A DNA stretch of 64,000 nt from Fabrea salina (Eukaryota; Ciliophora; Heterotrichea; Heterotrichida; Fabreidae), in NCBI GenBank assembly GCA_022984795.1, contig JALIHJ010000030.1:186001-250000 (forward strand). Reading direction: 5' to 3'. Positions 28,157 through 38,787 of this stretch are shown here, one piece after another (the first letter of the stretch is position 1; each line of letters starts with the position of its first letter). A program made the translations under genes and the position numbers. Below the pieces are notes generated by a model, which worked only from the letters and a program-made list of their open reading frames with translations, was not told the DNA's origin and made no database searches.

Positions 28157-28744
28157 ATGGGAACTTTAGACATTCCAGGTTCAAAGCAAGTCAAAAAGGG
28201 TATCTTCGAACCTAAGTACAGTCTTTTTTGGGTTGAAAGAATCCAAAAAAGGCTTAACTTGGCCAAAACTCCTAACAGAGAATTAACTTTGGTGCTTGAC
28301 TTAGACGAAACTTTAGTTCACTCTTCTAAAAAGGCAAATTATCCCGTTGGAAGTGCATTACAAAAAGGACCTAAGCTTAGCTACTCCACTAGACCCTTTC
28401 TTGAGGAGTTCTTGGACTGGGCAAGCAGTCACTTTGAGGTTATAATTTTCACTGCTGCTCGTAAGAGTTACGCTGATCCTATCATAGACCACCTAGATCC
28501 CTTCAACACTTTGGTTCATCATCGACTGTACAGAGAACACTGCATTAAAGTTCCTGAAGGATTCATTAAAGACTTAAGAGTGCTAGGAAGAGACTTAGCA
28601 AAAGTAGTGATAGTGGATGACTCGCCTGTGAGTTTTTCCTCTAATATGGAAAACGGCCTGCAAATTAAGAGGTGGCGTGGTGACACAGAAGATAGGGAAC
28701 TTCTTAAACTAACCGAAGTTCTTGTGGAACTGTTTCGGTATTAA
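28157..28744 (+). CDS. SCP/CTDSP-type Ser/Thr phosphatase (FCP1-like, DxDxT)
   Basis: A compact 195-residue NIF/FCP1-like phosphatase. The catalytic motif is TLVLDLDETLVHSS (DLDET, the DxDxT aspartates), followed by RPFLEEFLDWASSHFEVIIFTAARKSYADPIID and the third motif VVIVDDSPVSFSSNMENGLQI with the Asp-Asp that binds Mg2+. Family members dephosphorylate the RNA polymerase II CTD or Dullard-type substrates such as lipin. No membrane segment is present, so the small CTD phosphatase (CTDSP1/2) group is more likely than Dullard. It sits 3 bp after CEP43 on the same strand. Confidence 0.93.
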   Translation: MGTLDIPGSKQVKKGIFEPKYSLFWVERIQKRLNLAKTPNRELTLVLDLDETLVHSSKKANYPVGSALQKGPKLSYSTRPFLEEFLDWASSHFEVIIFTAARKSYADPIIDHLDPFNTLVHHRLYREHCIKVPEGFIKDLRVLGRDLAKVVIVDDSPVSFSSNMENGLQIKRWRGDTEDRELLKLTEVLVELFRY

Positions 28745-28841
28745 ATAAATTTAAGTTGAATATATGAGCATTTTCACTGAGTTAACTGAATCATTACACA
28801 AATAATAATAATAGGTTTAATACATCTTAAACGCTTAATAA

Positions 28842-31800
28842 ATGGACGGCGAAACTAAAAAGGAGTCAAAAAAGGGCTTCTTAAGATTCTTCAGCCACTA
28901 CAAGCACGTGTTTGTGTACTTGCGGTTTTCTAACAAAGGTTTTTCAAAAAAGGCCTTGTTTTGGGTCAACTTAATTCAAACATTCCAAATCTTTGCTATA
29001 CTAGTTCCTTACCAGGAGGACTCAGGACTTCCTTGGTGCTTTGAGTACTTGGGTTCCTTGTGGAAAATGATTAAAATAGCTTGCAAGCCTAGCATTCTAG
29101 TTGAAATGATGGGCATCCACCCCATATTCTTGTCAATAGCGGCAATGCCTTACTGGGCAGTGTATGCTTTCTGCTACTGGAAGCTAGTTGGTGAGTTTTA
29201 CGAAACTGATGCCTACGACTTCAGGAACTTAATTTCTAGTTCCGAAGGCAAGCAACTGCTTAGACTCAGAAGGCTCATGGAAATGGCTTACAGCAAGGTT
29301 TTTTTAATTCCGGTTTTTTACAGTCTGTTTGAGAACTTTAAAGTACTTATGGAGGGTGAAAGTCTTTTTTCGTTCTATGTAGACTTAGCTATTTTCCTAG
29401 TGTCAGTTTGTTGTCACTTTCTAGTGCTGGTTCTAGACGAGTTCTTTTTAAAGGACGTGGACTGGAATTCAAAGCAACTTGAAAGTGTTTCCAACCCCAG
29501 TGCTTTGTTTGGAAAGTACGCGTTTGTGTTTTTACTTATATTTCAAGACCTTTTCTTTGACTCAGAAGAGTTCCTTGTGAGGAGACTTTTGGTAACTAGT
29601 GGTTTGGGAGTTGTGTACTGCTTGGACTTTTTGGGCAAAAGGCCTTACCACTTAGGAGTGCTTAACTTCTTTGAAGTAGTTAAGTCCCAACTTGTAGTGG
29701 CTTTTGGAGCCATTGGAGTTATTTCTTACTTGTTGGGCTTTGAACAGTCCAATGTGTTTGGGCCTTTGGGGTTACTGCTCACTTGTCCCATTCTGCTTGT
29801 ACTCTCTAAAGAACACCTTAAAAAACTAGAAGCAAAGGTAGATCAAAAAGAACCTTCAAACATCTACCAAGTTGAGCACTGCATTAGACACTACTTAAAC
29901 ACTGAGTTCAGTGAAAGACTTCAGAAGTCAGAGTCCAAGAAACTCGACGAAATGCTTAAACAAGCCCTGAAAAGATACAAAAGCAACCCCATCATTTATA
30001 TCTGGCTAATCAACTACCTGAAGCAGTACGAATCAGACAAAGACTACATCAAGCAACTTTTAGCTGCAGCTTACAAACTGGACCTTGGGTTGTTAAGTAA
30101 GGTGATGGTGTTCCACTGTGAAGTGGACATTGGGACTTGGTTGAGCAAAAACAAAGAAGAAAAGGAAATGATAGAGTTCATTTCTATAGACGCCAAAACC
30201 AAGCAAGTCTTGAAACTTGACCAAAAAGTGTCTATGCAGTTAGCTGAGTTGCTAGAAAAAAGGGAAAAGAAACTAGTCACTTTTAAAAACTTCACTAACG
30301 AACTTTTTAGAATCATGGACAGAATTCACAAGTGCGAAAAGAACTACAGGGAGCTAACTAAAAAGGACATTTGCAAAGCCTTTCCTTTTATCTTTGAGAA
30401 CTTTGAAGGCTTTTTAAGCTGTGTGCTGGGAAAAAGCAACTTGGCTGACTTGGGGTCCCAAAGAAAGCAGGCCGAAGACAACTTAAAGTTAAGACGCAGA
30501 AACAACGAAGACATTCTTTTCATCGACAGAGAAAACTTCTTTGTTAAAGTGAGTTTGGAAAGACATAACTTGGGGAAAATAGTTTACTGCAGAAATGCAA
30601 ACGTACTGGGGTTCACACAAACTGACTTGATGCTTGAAGAGTACAAAAAACTAGTGCCAGAACCGTTGAGGAGACACCACTACAGGTGGTACAGTAGAAT
30701 TGAGAACTACAGACACAAGCACGTGCTGTACAAAGGGATCCACTCAGTGTTTAGCTTAAACAGAGAAGGGTTCCTTATGACAGTGGACTGGAAAGTAAGG
30801 CTTTGTGTGGACACTGACAAAAAACTCTACGTGTTGGTAACTATTAAGCCCAACGAAAAGTTTGTGGACTTTGCTTTGTTTGACTACGAAGACTACCGAG
30901 TCACAGCCGTAACTGGGGGTTTCAGAAGGTTCCTAATTGAAGAACTGGGTTTTGCCCACGAGTACCAGAACTTGTTTGAAGCATACGGAGTGAGCAAAGA
31001 CATGGAAGACTCCCAAGAAGTGGTTAGGCACACCACAGTGATTGGCGAGGTTATGAGCATAAGAATAGACACTGTGATGATTTACGGAATGCACCCTTTG
31101 AAGATATTTGGACTCTACAGACTCGAAAACGGAGAGTGGGTTAACTCAGACTACTGCTCAGACCCAAATGTTGAGAGGAAGAAAGGAAGGTGTCTGTACG
31201 AAGCTAAAAAAGTAGAGAGCGAAAGCTTTGTAATGGAGAGCATGCAAGGAAAGTCCAAGATTGATGAAGTCTACGAAGAAGACGAAGAAGCTGAAACTGA
31301 CCGACAACTCGTAGAAAGAACTGACTTCAAAGAGTCTTCTATGGGAAGCAGTTCCCAGAAAGACAACGAAGCAGACTTAGAGGTGCTGCTAGACTCCATG
31401 AAGAGAAAGGCCTTTATGCTGCGAGTGGTCTTTTTAGCAATGGTTGTTTTTTCGTTTGGGCAGTTGTTTGTGTCGTACATCATGATGAATAACGACACTA
31501 GCAAAATAGAAGCAGAACTAGAAAACCTAAAAGGAGAAAAACTAGCTAGTATAATGGATGCTGCCATTTTAACAAGGAACCACCAACTAGGATTCTCAGG
31601 GTACCAAAACATCTACCCTGAAGCAGAAGTTAAACAGCACCTACAAACAGTTTATGATAGGCTCAGAGCATGCTCTGAAGCCTTTTTTGACGATGCTTTG
31701 AATATAGAGTCAGAGTACTTCAACAACCTTATCACTCAAAGAAACATGATTTGGGTTAGCAGTGACAATGGAGTAGTTTCTGAACAAAGAATGGGCTTGA

Positions 31801-33005
31801 TGAGCATCAACCAAAAAATAGTCCAAAACCTTCAGTCTATAGTACTTTCAGGCTCACTCAGTACAACTGACGACAAGTTCATTGAATTGTACTTAAATTG
31901 CCCTAATACTGCACTAAAACAAGTAAACTCCACTATGCTGCCTTACTTAGACTTAAAAGCAAATGTAAGCAAGGTGCAAATTGAAAAGTCACTTTACTAC
32001 ATACTGCCTTCTGCGGCAGCACTGTACTTTCTAGTTATACTCTACTTCGTGTGGTTAGTTCGTAACTTTGAACAAGTAAGAAAGAAGTTGTGGGAGCCTG
32101 TGCTTAAGGTTCCAGTAATCTACTTTTCAGAAGCCAAAAGCTTACTGCTGCAAAGGATCCAAGAAAGTTTCGACCCTGATGCCTTTTTAGAAACCAAAAC
32201 CAAGGGCGAAGAAGCCTTTAACTACCAAATGCACTCAACTATGAAGGTTCTAATTGGGGTGTTTTGCTCAACACTGGTTCTTCTGGGAGTGGGGTGTTTC
32301 TTGTTTTACATTGAGTTTTACAAGGTTGTGGAGCATAACATCCTGGAAATGCCTTTTAAAATGAACCAAGTAAGTCTTATGATGACTGAAATGAAAGAAG
32401 TTAACTTTTGGCTCAAAGAAGTTTCTTTGGAGTCACAAAACACACAGAGCTACAGGTACTTTAACTCTCCTGAACTCGAGTTTGACTTAGCTATGCAGAA
32501 ACTTAACTACTGGAAAAACTATGTCTTAACTGAGCAGTTCTTAAAACTGAATTCTGACCCCAAAATAAAAGCCTTGATATTTGAAAACGGCTGCTTTGAG
32601 ACTGAGTGCAACAATTACCTGCACGAAGGAGTGTATCCAGGACTAAACGAGTTCCAAAGAGCAGCAAAGGACCTAAAGAACCAAATGCTTGGAGGAAAGC
32701 AGTTCAGTGAACTCAGTCGAAAACTCCACACTCTGGAAGAACTCCACTGGTCCCTTTCCAGTTCACTCAACCACTACCTAGAACTATTTGTCCAAAACAT
32801 ACACCAAGAAGTAGAAAGTGCTTTTAGTCTAGTTCTAGCATTAATAGCAACTTTAACTGCATTCCAAGTTCTGTTCTACATAGCATTCACCCACAAAAAG
32901 GTCACTCTCTGCTATAAGACTCTATCTAACGAAAGTTACTTCGTTCTCATAGTCAGAAGAATGAGTCATGACTACAAGAACTACAACAGGAAGGTAGTTA
33001 ACTAA
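28842..33005 (+). CDS. TmcB-like multi-pass membrane protein with PAS domain
   Basis: A 1,387-residue protein of a family greatly expanded in ciliates and named after Dictyostelium tiny macrocysts protein B. The order is: ~10 N-terminal membrane helices (residues ~35-325), a TPR-like helical region (~335-500; YLNTEFSERLQKS, KRYKSNPIIYIWLINYLKQYE), a PAS domain (~555-690) beginning DILFIDRENFFVKVSLERHNLGKI, an acidic linker, then further membrane helices at ~865, ~1065, ~1145 and ~1330 bordering extracellular loops. No kinase or cyclase domain follows. A sensory or mechanosensory membrane role is often guessed for the family; nothing here decides it. Confidence 0.82.
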   Translation: MDGETKKESKKGFLRFFSHYKHVFVYLRFSNKGFSKKALFWVNLIQTFQIFAILVPYQEDSGLPWCFEYLGSLWKMIKIACKPSILVEMMGIHPIFLSIAAMPYWAVYAFCYWKLVGEFYETDAYDFRNLISSSEGKQLLRLRRLMEMAYSKVFLIPVFYSLFENFKVLMEGESLFSFYVDLAIFLVSVCCHFLVLVLDEFFLKDVDWNSKQLESVSNPSALFGKYAFVFLLIFQDLFFDSEEFLVRRLLVTSGLGVVYCLDFLGKRPYHLGVLNFFEVVKSQLVVAFGAIGVISYLLGFEQSNVFGPLGLLLTCPILLVLSKEHLKKLEAKVDQKEPSNIYQVEHCIRHYLNTEFSERLQKSESKKLDEMLKQALKRYKSNPIIYIWLINYLKQYESDKDYIKQLLAAAYKLDLGLLSKVMVFHCEVDIGTWLSKNKEEKEMIEFISIDAKTKQVLKLDQKVSMQLAELLEKREKKLVTFKNFTNELFRIMDRIHKCEKNYRELTKKDICKAFPFIFENFEGFLSCVLGKSNLADLGSQRKQAEDNLKLRRRNNEDILFIDRENFFVKVSLERHNLGKIVYCRNANVLGFTQTDLMLEEYKKLVPEPLRRHHYRWYSRIENYRHKHVLYKGIHSVFSLNREGFLMTVDWKVRLCVDTDKKLYVLVTIKPNEKFVDFALFDYEDYRVTAVTGGFRRFLIEELGFAHEYQNLFEAYGVSKDMEDSQEVVRHTTVIGEVMSIRIDTVMIYGMHPLKIFGLYRLENGEWVNSDYCSDPNVERKKGRCLYEAKKVESESFVMESMQGKSKIDEVYEEDEEAETDRQLVERTDFKESSMGSSSQKDNEADLEVLLDSMKRKAFMLRVVFLAMVVFSFGQLFVSYIMMNNDTSKIEAELENLKGEKLASIMDAAILTRNHQLGFSGYQNIYPEAEVKQHLQTVYDRLRACSEAFFDDALNIESEYFNNLITQRNMIWVSSDNGVVSEQRMGLMSINQKIVQNLQSIVLSGSLSTTDDKFIELYLNCPNTALKQVNSTMLPYLDLKANVSKVQIEKSLYYILPSAAALYFLVILYFVWLVRNFEQVRKKLWEPVLKVPVIYFSEAKSLLLQRIQESFDPDAFLETKTKGEEAFNYQMHSTMKVLIGVFCSTLVLLGVGCFLFYIEFYKVVEHNILEMPFKMNQVSLMMTEMKEVNFWLKEVSLESQNTQSYRYFNSPELEFDLAMQKLNYWKNYVLTEQFLKLNSDPKIKALIFENGCFETECNNYLHEGVYPGLNEFQRAAKDLKNQMLGGKQFSELSRKLHTLEELHWSLSSSLNHYLELFVQNIHQEVESAFSLVLALIATLTAFQVLFYIAFTHKKVTLCYKTLSNESYFVLIVRRMSHDYKNYNRKVVN

Positions 33006-33016
33006 CTTTTCAAGAC

Positions 33017-36000
33017 TTAATTAAGAACTTTCCATGTGATAAACTCTTTGTCTGCTGTTGTTACAAAAGTGCCTTCTACACAAGAAATATGCTTTAAGCC
33101 GTACGAATGAGAGGAGTACTCTTGGGTTTCTTGAGTTTCTAGGTCGTAAACCACAACCAACTTGTCATCAGTTCCCATAACTAACACTTCGCCAACAGTT
33201 TCCAAACAAGTCGGAAAGTGACTTAAAACTATGCGTTTTTCAATTTCTTGACTGCGGAAGTTCCTAATGAACAAGTACTGCAGTGCACTGGATGTACAGG
33301 CAATCCTTTCCGAGTCCACAAACTTAACGCTAGTTTCAACCTGTCCTAGTTGTTGGTAGAGTTTAAGAGTGTACTGGAGGGAGTCTTGACTTTGGTCAAC
33401 TTCTTCTCCATGTGGATTTTGAAACACGTTAAAAATGTCTAAAGGTGTTTGGTTCTCCCAAACAGTGAACTTGCCGATGTCAGTGCTACCCACTACCATT
33501 CCTAGTTGGCAGTCAAGTGACTTCACTCCGCCTCCGGCCATGCCTACTTCGTTTTGGCACAAGTCAAGTTGCTCCCAGCTAGAACAAGATATTGAACTCA
33601 CTACTCCTGTTTGACTCCCAAGGTACAAGTCTTGGTCCCAGGCTATTGCCGTTATTGAGTTACTAAAAGGCTGCGACTTAGCAATGCACGAAAAAGAAGA
33701 AGTGTTGTAGAACCTCAGAGTTCCACTGCTGAAACCCGCAGCAAGCAAAGGAAGACTACTGTGGAACTTCAAAGCCAAGCACTCTTCTGAGTTTTTATGT
33801 TGAGTTACTTCGTTGAGTTCAGAGGTTTCCCAAAGCCGAATGCAGTTGTCTTTTCCAGCAGTAGCTATTAAAGGACCTACAGCAAGCGAGTTTATAGGGT
33901 CTGTATGACTGCTTAGAACTCTTAAGCTAGCTTTTTCTTCCCAGTTAATGTACCAAATTGTGCCTGATACTGTAGAAACTAGCCCTTCGTTCCCAGTAGA
34001 CTCAAAGCTCACAGAGTTAATGAAGTTGTCCAGCAGAATTACTTCAGGTTCAGTTTTAAGCATGTTTCTGTTGACTTTCCAACTCATCAAATGGTTAGAG
34101 TCTCCTCCTACTACTATGCGTTCTGACTTGCAAGAGATTATGTTGATCTTTTCCCCAATCAAAAGGTGCTCTGACTCTAATTCAGAAGTGTCTAAGTTCC
34201 ACACCAAAACTCTTCCGTCAGAAGTGCCTACATAGATTTGGTTGGAGTAATAGTCCAAAGCAGAATAGTCTCCACTAGAAATTTGAATGTACTCAAGAGA
34301 CATACTGGGAGCAAGGCGCCACTGCATAAGAGAGGTGCCCAGAGTTAAAAAGTGAAGGTCTTCTAAACACTTAATTCTTGTAATTGGTTCTTCTAGTAGA
34401 GAAGTTGCTATTACTTTTCCAGTAACTGCTTCCCACACCACAAGTATGGGTTCTTCAGAGATCCCTGCTGAGATCAAGTAACCTCCACACTTAGAAAACT
34501 CTAAGACTTCTACTCCTTTTTCGTGGAAACTGAGTTTGCGAATCAGTGTCGAGGTCTCTAAGTCCCAAAGCAAAATTGAAGAGTTAAAGTCTTGAGGAGA
34601 CCTAGAAGCTCCAGCTACAAATTTGCAGTTAGGAGACACTGCAAGGCAGTAAAGGTCTTTTTGCACTCCTTCTAAACAAACCTGAGTGTTTCCTGCCCTA
34701 AGGTCGGTTTTTATTAAGTTTTTGCCAGAAGTGTACACAAACCACCCTTCTTCAGGTGCCCAGTGGAGGTTATTAGGGCCTGGTACGTTGAAGCAGTTCA
34801 CTTTGGATAACCTGAGTTTAGCTTCTCCAGGCTTCAAAAAAGAAGGTTCTTCAACAGACTTTTCAGGGGATAACGGTTGCAGGAAGTCACCTTTTTTCTG
34901 AGCTTTAGGTTCCACTTCAGAAAAGATTTCGTTTATCGACTCTTCTTCAATGATCTTTACTTTTTCACTCTGAGTTTTTCGGACAGGCTCCAAAGGAGTT
35001 TTGTCCCCGTTGAACTGCCAAATAAAGATTCCGTCAAGTGCGTCTCCACAGGATATTAAGTACTCACCCTTAGAACTAAAAGCAGCAATGCAAACCTCTC
35101 CTGAATGGCCTATAAAAGCCTGGCCTCTTTTTTGAGTGCTTGAGTAGTCCCAAACCTTCAGTATTCTGTCAACTCCTCCAGTAACTAAGTACTTGGAATT
35201 TGGCGAGATTCCAAAACTCAAAATGTCTGAAGCATGCAAGTCGCTAAGTTCCTTTGACTGAGTAGCTTCATACCCGCTGAGACTGTAAAACCTAACTTTG
35301 GAAGTTTTGGCCTTAGAAATAGCAAGGATATCTTGGCCATTGGGCGAAAACTGTATTTTCTGCAAGTTGACTCCAGTTGGGTTTACTCTGTACTTAAGTG
35401 AAAAAGTCTCAGAATCCCATATAGATATGCTTGAATAGTTGCTTCCTAAAACAGCAAACAACTTAGAGTCGAAGGAAAAGCAAGCGTCTACATACTCACC
35501 AGGCACTTCTGAAGAGATTGTTTTAACTGGTTGGTATCTGTTTCTGGGGTCGTACAAGCACACACTTGCGTCCTCACTAGCTGTTAAAAGTAGTCTGGCA
35601 TCAGGGGAGTGGACTGCTTTAAGCACAGAGTTCTCGTGCTGCATGTACTCTTCTTGAACTGCAGTGGCCTCTACGTTAAAGACTCTCAGCGTTCCAGACT
35701 TAAACCCGCACGCAAAGTAGTTAGTAAACGGGTGAAATGATAAAGACAAAGGTGGGTCTTGCGGCGAACAGAATTCATACTGCTCGTCAAAGGTTTCAGT
35801 AGACCAGATTCTAATGGTGTTGTCTTTGCTTGCAGTCACTAGGTAAGGCAAGCTAGGATGGGCATCCAAAGCTACTATTTCGCGAGTGTGAGAGCGTAGT
35901 ATTGTGCGATAGGCATTAGTAGTCATGTCAAGCACCCCTATGGTGCTGTTGGAAGTTCCACAAGTCACTTTCAAGCTATCCTGAGTAATGTCTACACTTG

Positions 36001-37906
36001 TCACAGGAGCTTCGTGGTGGGCTTCTAAGTAGACTTCAGAAAAATCAAGTGGCCAGATCCTGAGGAAACAGTCAGCGCTGCCAGTAACACAGAACCCCTC
36101 AGAAGCAGCTATGGCTTCAATAGCGCCGTCGTGGAGTTGGAAGACTCCTTCTAAGTCCATACTGTGATAGTTCACTTGGAAAACCATTCCTTGACTAGAG
36201 CCTACAAAGACTCTTTTAAGGTTCTCGTTGGCTACTTTGGACTTAGCAGTCGAAATAAACACTTCAAAGCACAAGTCTAAAAACTCAGAAGACCTTGCAT
36301 GGTGGTTCAGCACCACAGCTGCCCCTGACAAGTGGTCTTTGTTGATTCTCCAAAAGCGAATGTTTTCCTTGCCGCAGGACACAAGTCTTTGGTTATCAAT
36401 GGGTGAGAACTTTATAGTGTTTATGTGGAAGTGGGAGATTTGCTTAGCCAGTATCTGTGGTTTTTGTGACTGGTTAATGCAAGAAACATCCCAAACTATT
36501 ATGATCTCTCGCGCTTTGGAGTCAGTGCCAGCAGTTACTAGGAACTTGTTGTCGTTACTGAAACTTACACTTTTAACTCCGTTGAAGTTAGCTAGGTTTA
36601 TAAAAGTAGGTGCTCTCATGGTTTTTAATTCCCAAACTAAGCACAAAGGATTCTTGCCTTCCTGCCCCGTGGCTACCATAGAACCGTCATCTGAAATATC
36701 TAGGCAGTTGATAGACTGGGTGTGTCCAAACATAAAGTGCTGCTTTTTGTTGTTGGTGTTCAGCATAACTAAAGTGCACCCTGAGGGGTATATTAAGTAG
36801 TTAGCTCCAGGTGTTACGAAGTCTGGGGGGTAGCAGGTCAGGTTTGTGTTGAGTCTAGTCCATTTAGCGTTTGACCTTGAAGAAGTGTACCCTATTACTT
36901 GGGCTAACTGAACTATTGGATCTGGAAAAGGGGTTTCTTCTTGAGCTGGCTTTTCAAAGTTAACAGCTTTGGAGGTGGGTTTCGAAGATACTTCTTTAGG
37001 TCCGGTTTTTTTCAACTGGGACTCAATTTGTTCTAGTTTAAACTTTGTTCTGGTGTCGAACTCAGTTTTGGTTTTAGGAAGTTCTTGAGGCTTTTTTGGG
37101 GACTCTTTGGGAGACTCAGGAAGTTGGCGTTTTCTTGGGGACTCAGATAGTTCTTTTTGGGGTTCTTTTGGAGGCTCAGGAAGTTGAAGGGGTTCTTCAG
37201 TTACTTTGGAGGGCTTTTTAGCAGTGGAAGGTCTTTTTTTGCTAGGTTGTTTGGACTCTTCCTTTTTGGTCTCTTCACAGAAAAAAGGAACCCAGTCATA
37301 AACATCAGTCCACCTTTGGTCCTTTCCAATCTTCAAAGCCATTTCACGGGGAAGTGACTGGGCAGTGTACAAGTTGTCAGAGGTAAAAACTCCCCTTACG
37401 TACATGGTGGAGCACAAAGTAAACGACCTCAAAGTGTGACTCAGAAAAGTCTCTGGGTAAAAGTGCTCTAGGAGTCCTGGAACACTTAGCACTACAACTG
37501 ACCACTTTTCACTCAAGTGCAGAGCCACTTGGATTCCAGCTGAAGTAGCTTTGGTTTCCTTGAAGATGTTTGACAAAGACACTCGCATAACTTCTTCGGA
37601 CTTAGTTTTGGCGTTTTTAAGCACAAACTCGTAGTGTTGGGAAAACAACTTGGAAGGTGGAGAGTGCATTTGGATGTAAAGGTACTTCCCAGTGAGTCCT
37701 AAAGTCTTAAGTTGGGACTTTGCACGGGGTATTTGAATTGAATTGGCGGCAGAGACTGCTCCAGCGATTCGAAAGACTCGTTTGCCCGTGACTCTGTCTA
37801 AGCACTCAGTTACGTCGCCTTCTTTTTGAGCTACTCGCCACTCGCCTATGTTGACTAGCTTGAACACCTCTACAAAGGGGTGCTGCCACATTTCAGACCT
37901 TTTCAT
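33017..37906 (-). CDS. WDR90: WDR90/POC16 centriolar WD-repeat protein
   Basis: A 1,629-residue protein. Residues ~6-210 are a CFAP20-like (DUF667) domain with the WDR90 opening WQHPFVEVFKLVN, then RIAGAVSAANSIQIPRAK, LGLTGKYLYIQMHSPPSK, VSLSNIFKE and the LYTAQSLPRE end. A Pro/Glu/Lys-rich linker (~220-330) follows, then roughly four WD40 propellers from ~355 to the end, with many GTDSKAREIIIVWD- and TASKDNTIRIWS-type blades. WDR90/POC16 is an inner-scaffold protein of centrioles, related to FAP20 of the axoneme. Length is near human WDR90 (1,748). The ATG at 37906 overlaps the last 14 bases of the upstream F-box-like gene. Confidence 0.9.
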   Translation of the reverse strand: MKRSEMWQHPFVEVFKLVNIGEWRVAQKEGDVTECLDRVTGKRVFRIAGAVSAANSIQIPRAKSQLKTLGLTGKYLYIQMHSPPSKLFSQHYEFVLKNAKTKSEEVMRVSLSNIFKETKATSAGIQVALHLSEKWSVVVLSVPGLLEHFYPETFLSHTLRSFTLCSTMYVRGVFTSDNLYTAQSLPREMALKIGKDQRWTDVYDWVPFFCEETKKEESKQPSKKRPSTAKKPSKVTEEPLQLPEPPKEPQKELSESPRKRQLPESPKESPKKPQELPKTKTEFDTRTKFKLEQIESQLKKTGPKEVSSKPTSKAVNFEKPAQEETPFPDPIVQLAQVIGYTSSRSNAKWTRLNTNLTCYPPDFVTPGANYLIYPSGCTLVMLNTNNKKQHFMFGHTQSINCLDISDDGSMVATGQEGKNPLCLVWELKTMRAPTFINLANFNGVKSVSFSNDNKFLVTAGTDSKAREIIIVWDVSCINQSQKPQILAKQISHFHINTIKFSPIDNQRLVSCGKENIRFWRINKDHLSGAAVVLNHHARSSEFLDLCFEVFISTAKSKVANENLKRVFVGSSQGMVFQVNYHSMDLEGVFQLHDGAIEAIAASEGFCVTGSADCFLRIWPLDFSEVYLEAHHEAPVTSVDITQDSLKVTCGTSNSTIGVLDMTTNAYRTILRSHTREIVALDAHPSLPYLVTASKDNTIRIWSTETFDEQYEFCSPQDPPLSLSFHPFTNYFACGFKSGTLRVFNVEATAVQEEYMQHENSVLKAVHSPDARLLLTASEDASVCLYDPRNRYQPVKTISSEVPGEYVDACFSFDSKLFAVLGSNYSSISIWDSETFSLKYRVNPTGVNLQKIQFSPNGQDILAISKAKTSKVRFYSLSGYEATQSKELSDLHASDILSFGISPNSKYLVTGGVDRILKVWDYSSTQKRGQAFIGHSGEVCIAAFSSKGEYLISCGDALDGIFIWQFNGDKTPLEPVRKTQSEKVKIIEEESINEIFSEVEPKAQKKGDFLQPLSPEKSVEEPSFLKPGEAKLRLSKVNCFNVPGPNNLHWAPEEGWFVYTSGKNLIKTDLRAGNTQVCLEGVQKDLYCLAVSPNCKFVAGASRSPQDFNSSILLWDLETSTLIRKLSFHEKGVEVLEFSKCGGYLISAGISEEPILVVWEAVTGKVIATSLLEEPITRIKCLEDLHFLTLGTSLMQWRLAPSMSLEYIQISSGDYSALDYYSNQIYVGTSDGRVLVWNLDTSELESEHLLIGEKINIISCKSERIVVGGDSNHLMSWKVNRNMLKTEPEVILLDNFINSVSFESTGNEGLVSTVSGTIWYINWEEKASLRVLSSHTDPINSLAVGPLIATAGKDNCIRLWETSELNEVTQHKNSEECLALKFHSSLPLLAAGFSSGTLRFYNTSSFSCIAKSQPFSNSITAIAWDQDLYLGSQTGVVSSISCSSWEQLDLCQNEVGMAGGGVKSLDCQLGMVVGSTDIGKFTVWENQTPLDIFNVFQNPHGEEVDQSQDSLQYTLKLYQQLGQVETSVKFVDSERIACTSSALQYLFIRNFRSQEIEKRIVLSHFPTCLETVGEVLVMGTDDKLVVVYDLETQETQEYSSHSYGLKHISCVEGTFVTTADKEFITWKVLN

Positions 37907-38774
37907 TTAAATTATTATCATCTTCACTAATTAATTCGTCTATCCGGGGGACGAACATTGCTTCGAAGTAACTTTTCATTTTGTAAAGAGCGTCTTTGTA
38001 AGAACCCAGTTGGTGCAGAGTGTTTTGGTACTGTCCTCGCAAGCGCAGTACTTCTGCCCTCAGTACTTTTTTGTGCTGGTTGAGTTCTGAAAGAGTTTTT
38101 TCGTAGTTGGTTATTTCGTTGCGCAGTTCTTCAATGGTTAGCGTGTGTTTGGCTCTTTCGCGTTCTACTGCGCCGTTTGACTCTTCGAGTTGTTTTTTCA
38201 TCTCTAGAAACTTAGTTTCGAAAACCGAAACTTTAGCTATGGTTTTGCTGTTGATTTGTTTCTGGACTCTTAGCTATTTGGGAATTACTTGGTCATTAAG
38301 TTTGTCGATTTCTTCAAGTAGGGACTCAATCTTTTTGTCTTGCTTCTTCATTTTGTCAGCAAGGAAGTCCTTGACTGCGTTGGCTTTTTTGAGTTCTAGA
38401 AGAGCTTCGTCCCTGGATATGTTGTCTTTGACTAGCTTTTGGGCTTCGAGTTTGTCCAAGGCATCTGCATTGATGGTAGTGGACTTCATTCGACTGGTTC
38501 TTTGAGAAGCTATTTTGTACACTGAGATGTTGAACGACCTGGACCTAACTAGCTTGTTGAACAGCACACAGGTTTCACTTATAGCTGGGATGTCTGAGTA
38601 GAAGTCTGTGAACAAGAAAATATTTCTGAGCACTTGTTTGGGTAACAAACAGATTTTGCTGAGGTTAATCATTTCTTGGGTGGTAGTTTGGGTTTCGTTG
38701 TCTGCTTTTTGGTTCTTTGCTAGCAACTCTTGGTAGAGTTCATTCAGTGAGTTTTGAACTGTTTGTATTTCCAT
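37893..38774 (-). CDS. F-box-like coiled-coil protein (one 15-nt intron)
   Basis: Exons 38774-38289 and 38273-37893 give 288 residues after a 15-nt intron is removed. Residues ~45-90 (LPKQVLRNIFLFTDFYSDIPAISETCVLFNKLV) look like an F-box: Leu-Pro start, a helix-loop-helix and the CxxxN/K end. The rest (~100-275) is coiled coil, ending in an acidic tail. F-box proteins bring substrates to SCF ubiquitin ligases through SKP1; here the partner domain would be the coiled coil. It ends in TGA at 37893-37895, 14 bases inside the WDR90 reading frame, and diverges from WDR18 (13 bp between starts). Confidence 0.75.
38274..38288 (-). other. 15-nt intron in the F-box-like gene
   Basis: Minus strand GTAATTCCCAAATAG, phase 0, with an in-frame terminal TAG. 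Removal joins two coiled-coil frames with continuous heptads. Confidence 0.9.
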
Positions 38775-38787
38775 TAAAACTCAATAA

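Noticed and set aside
37883-37898. A 16-nt GT...AG stretch that would fuse the F-box-like gene to WDR90
   Set aside because: It lacks the GTAA start, the A six bases from the end and the TAG end of the other introns, and its removal would delete the Trp-Gln of the conserved WQHPF opening of WDR90.
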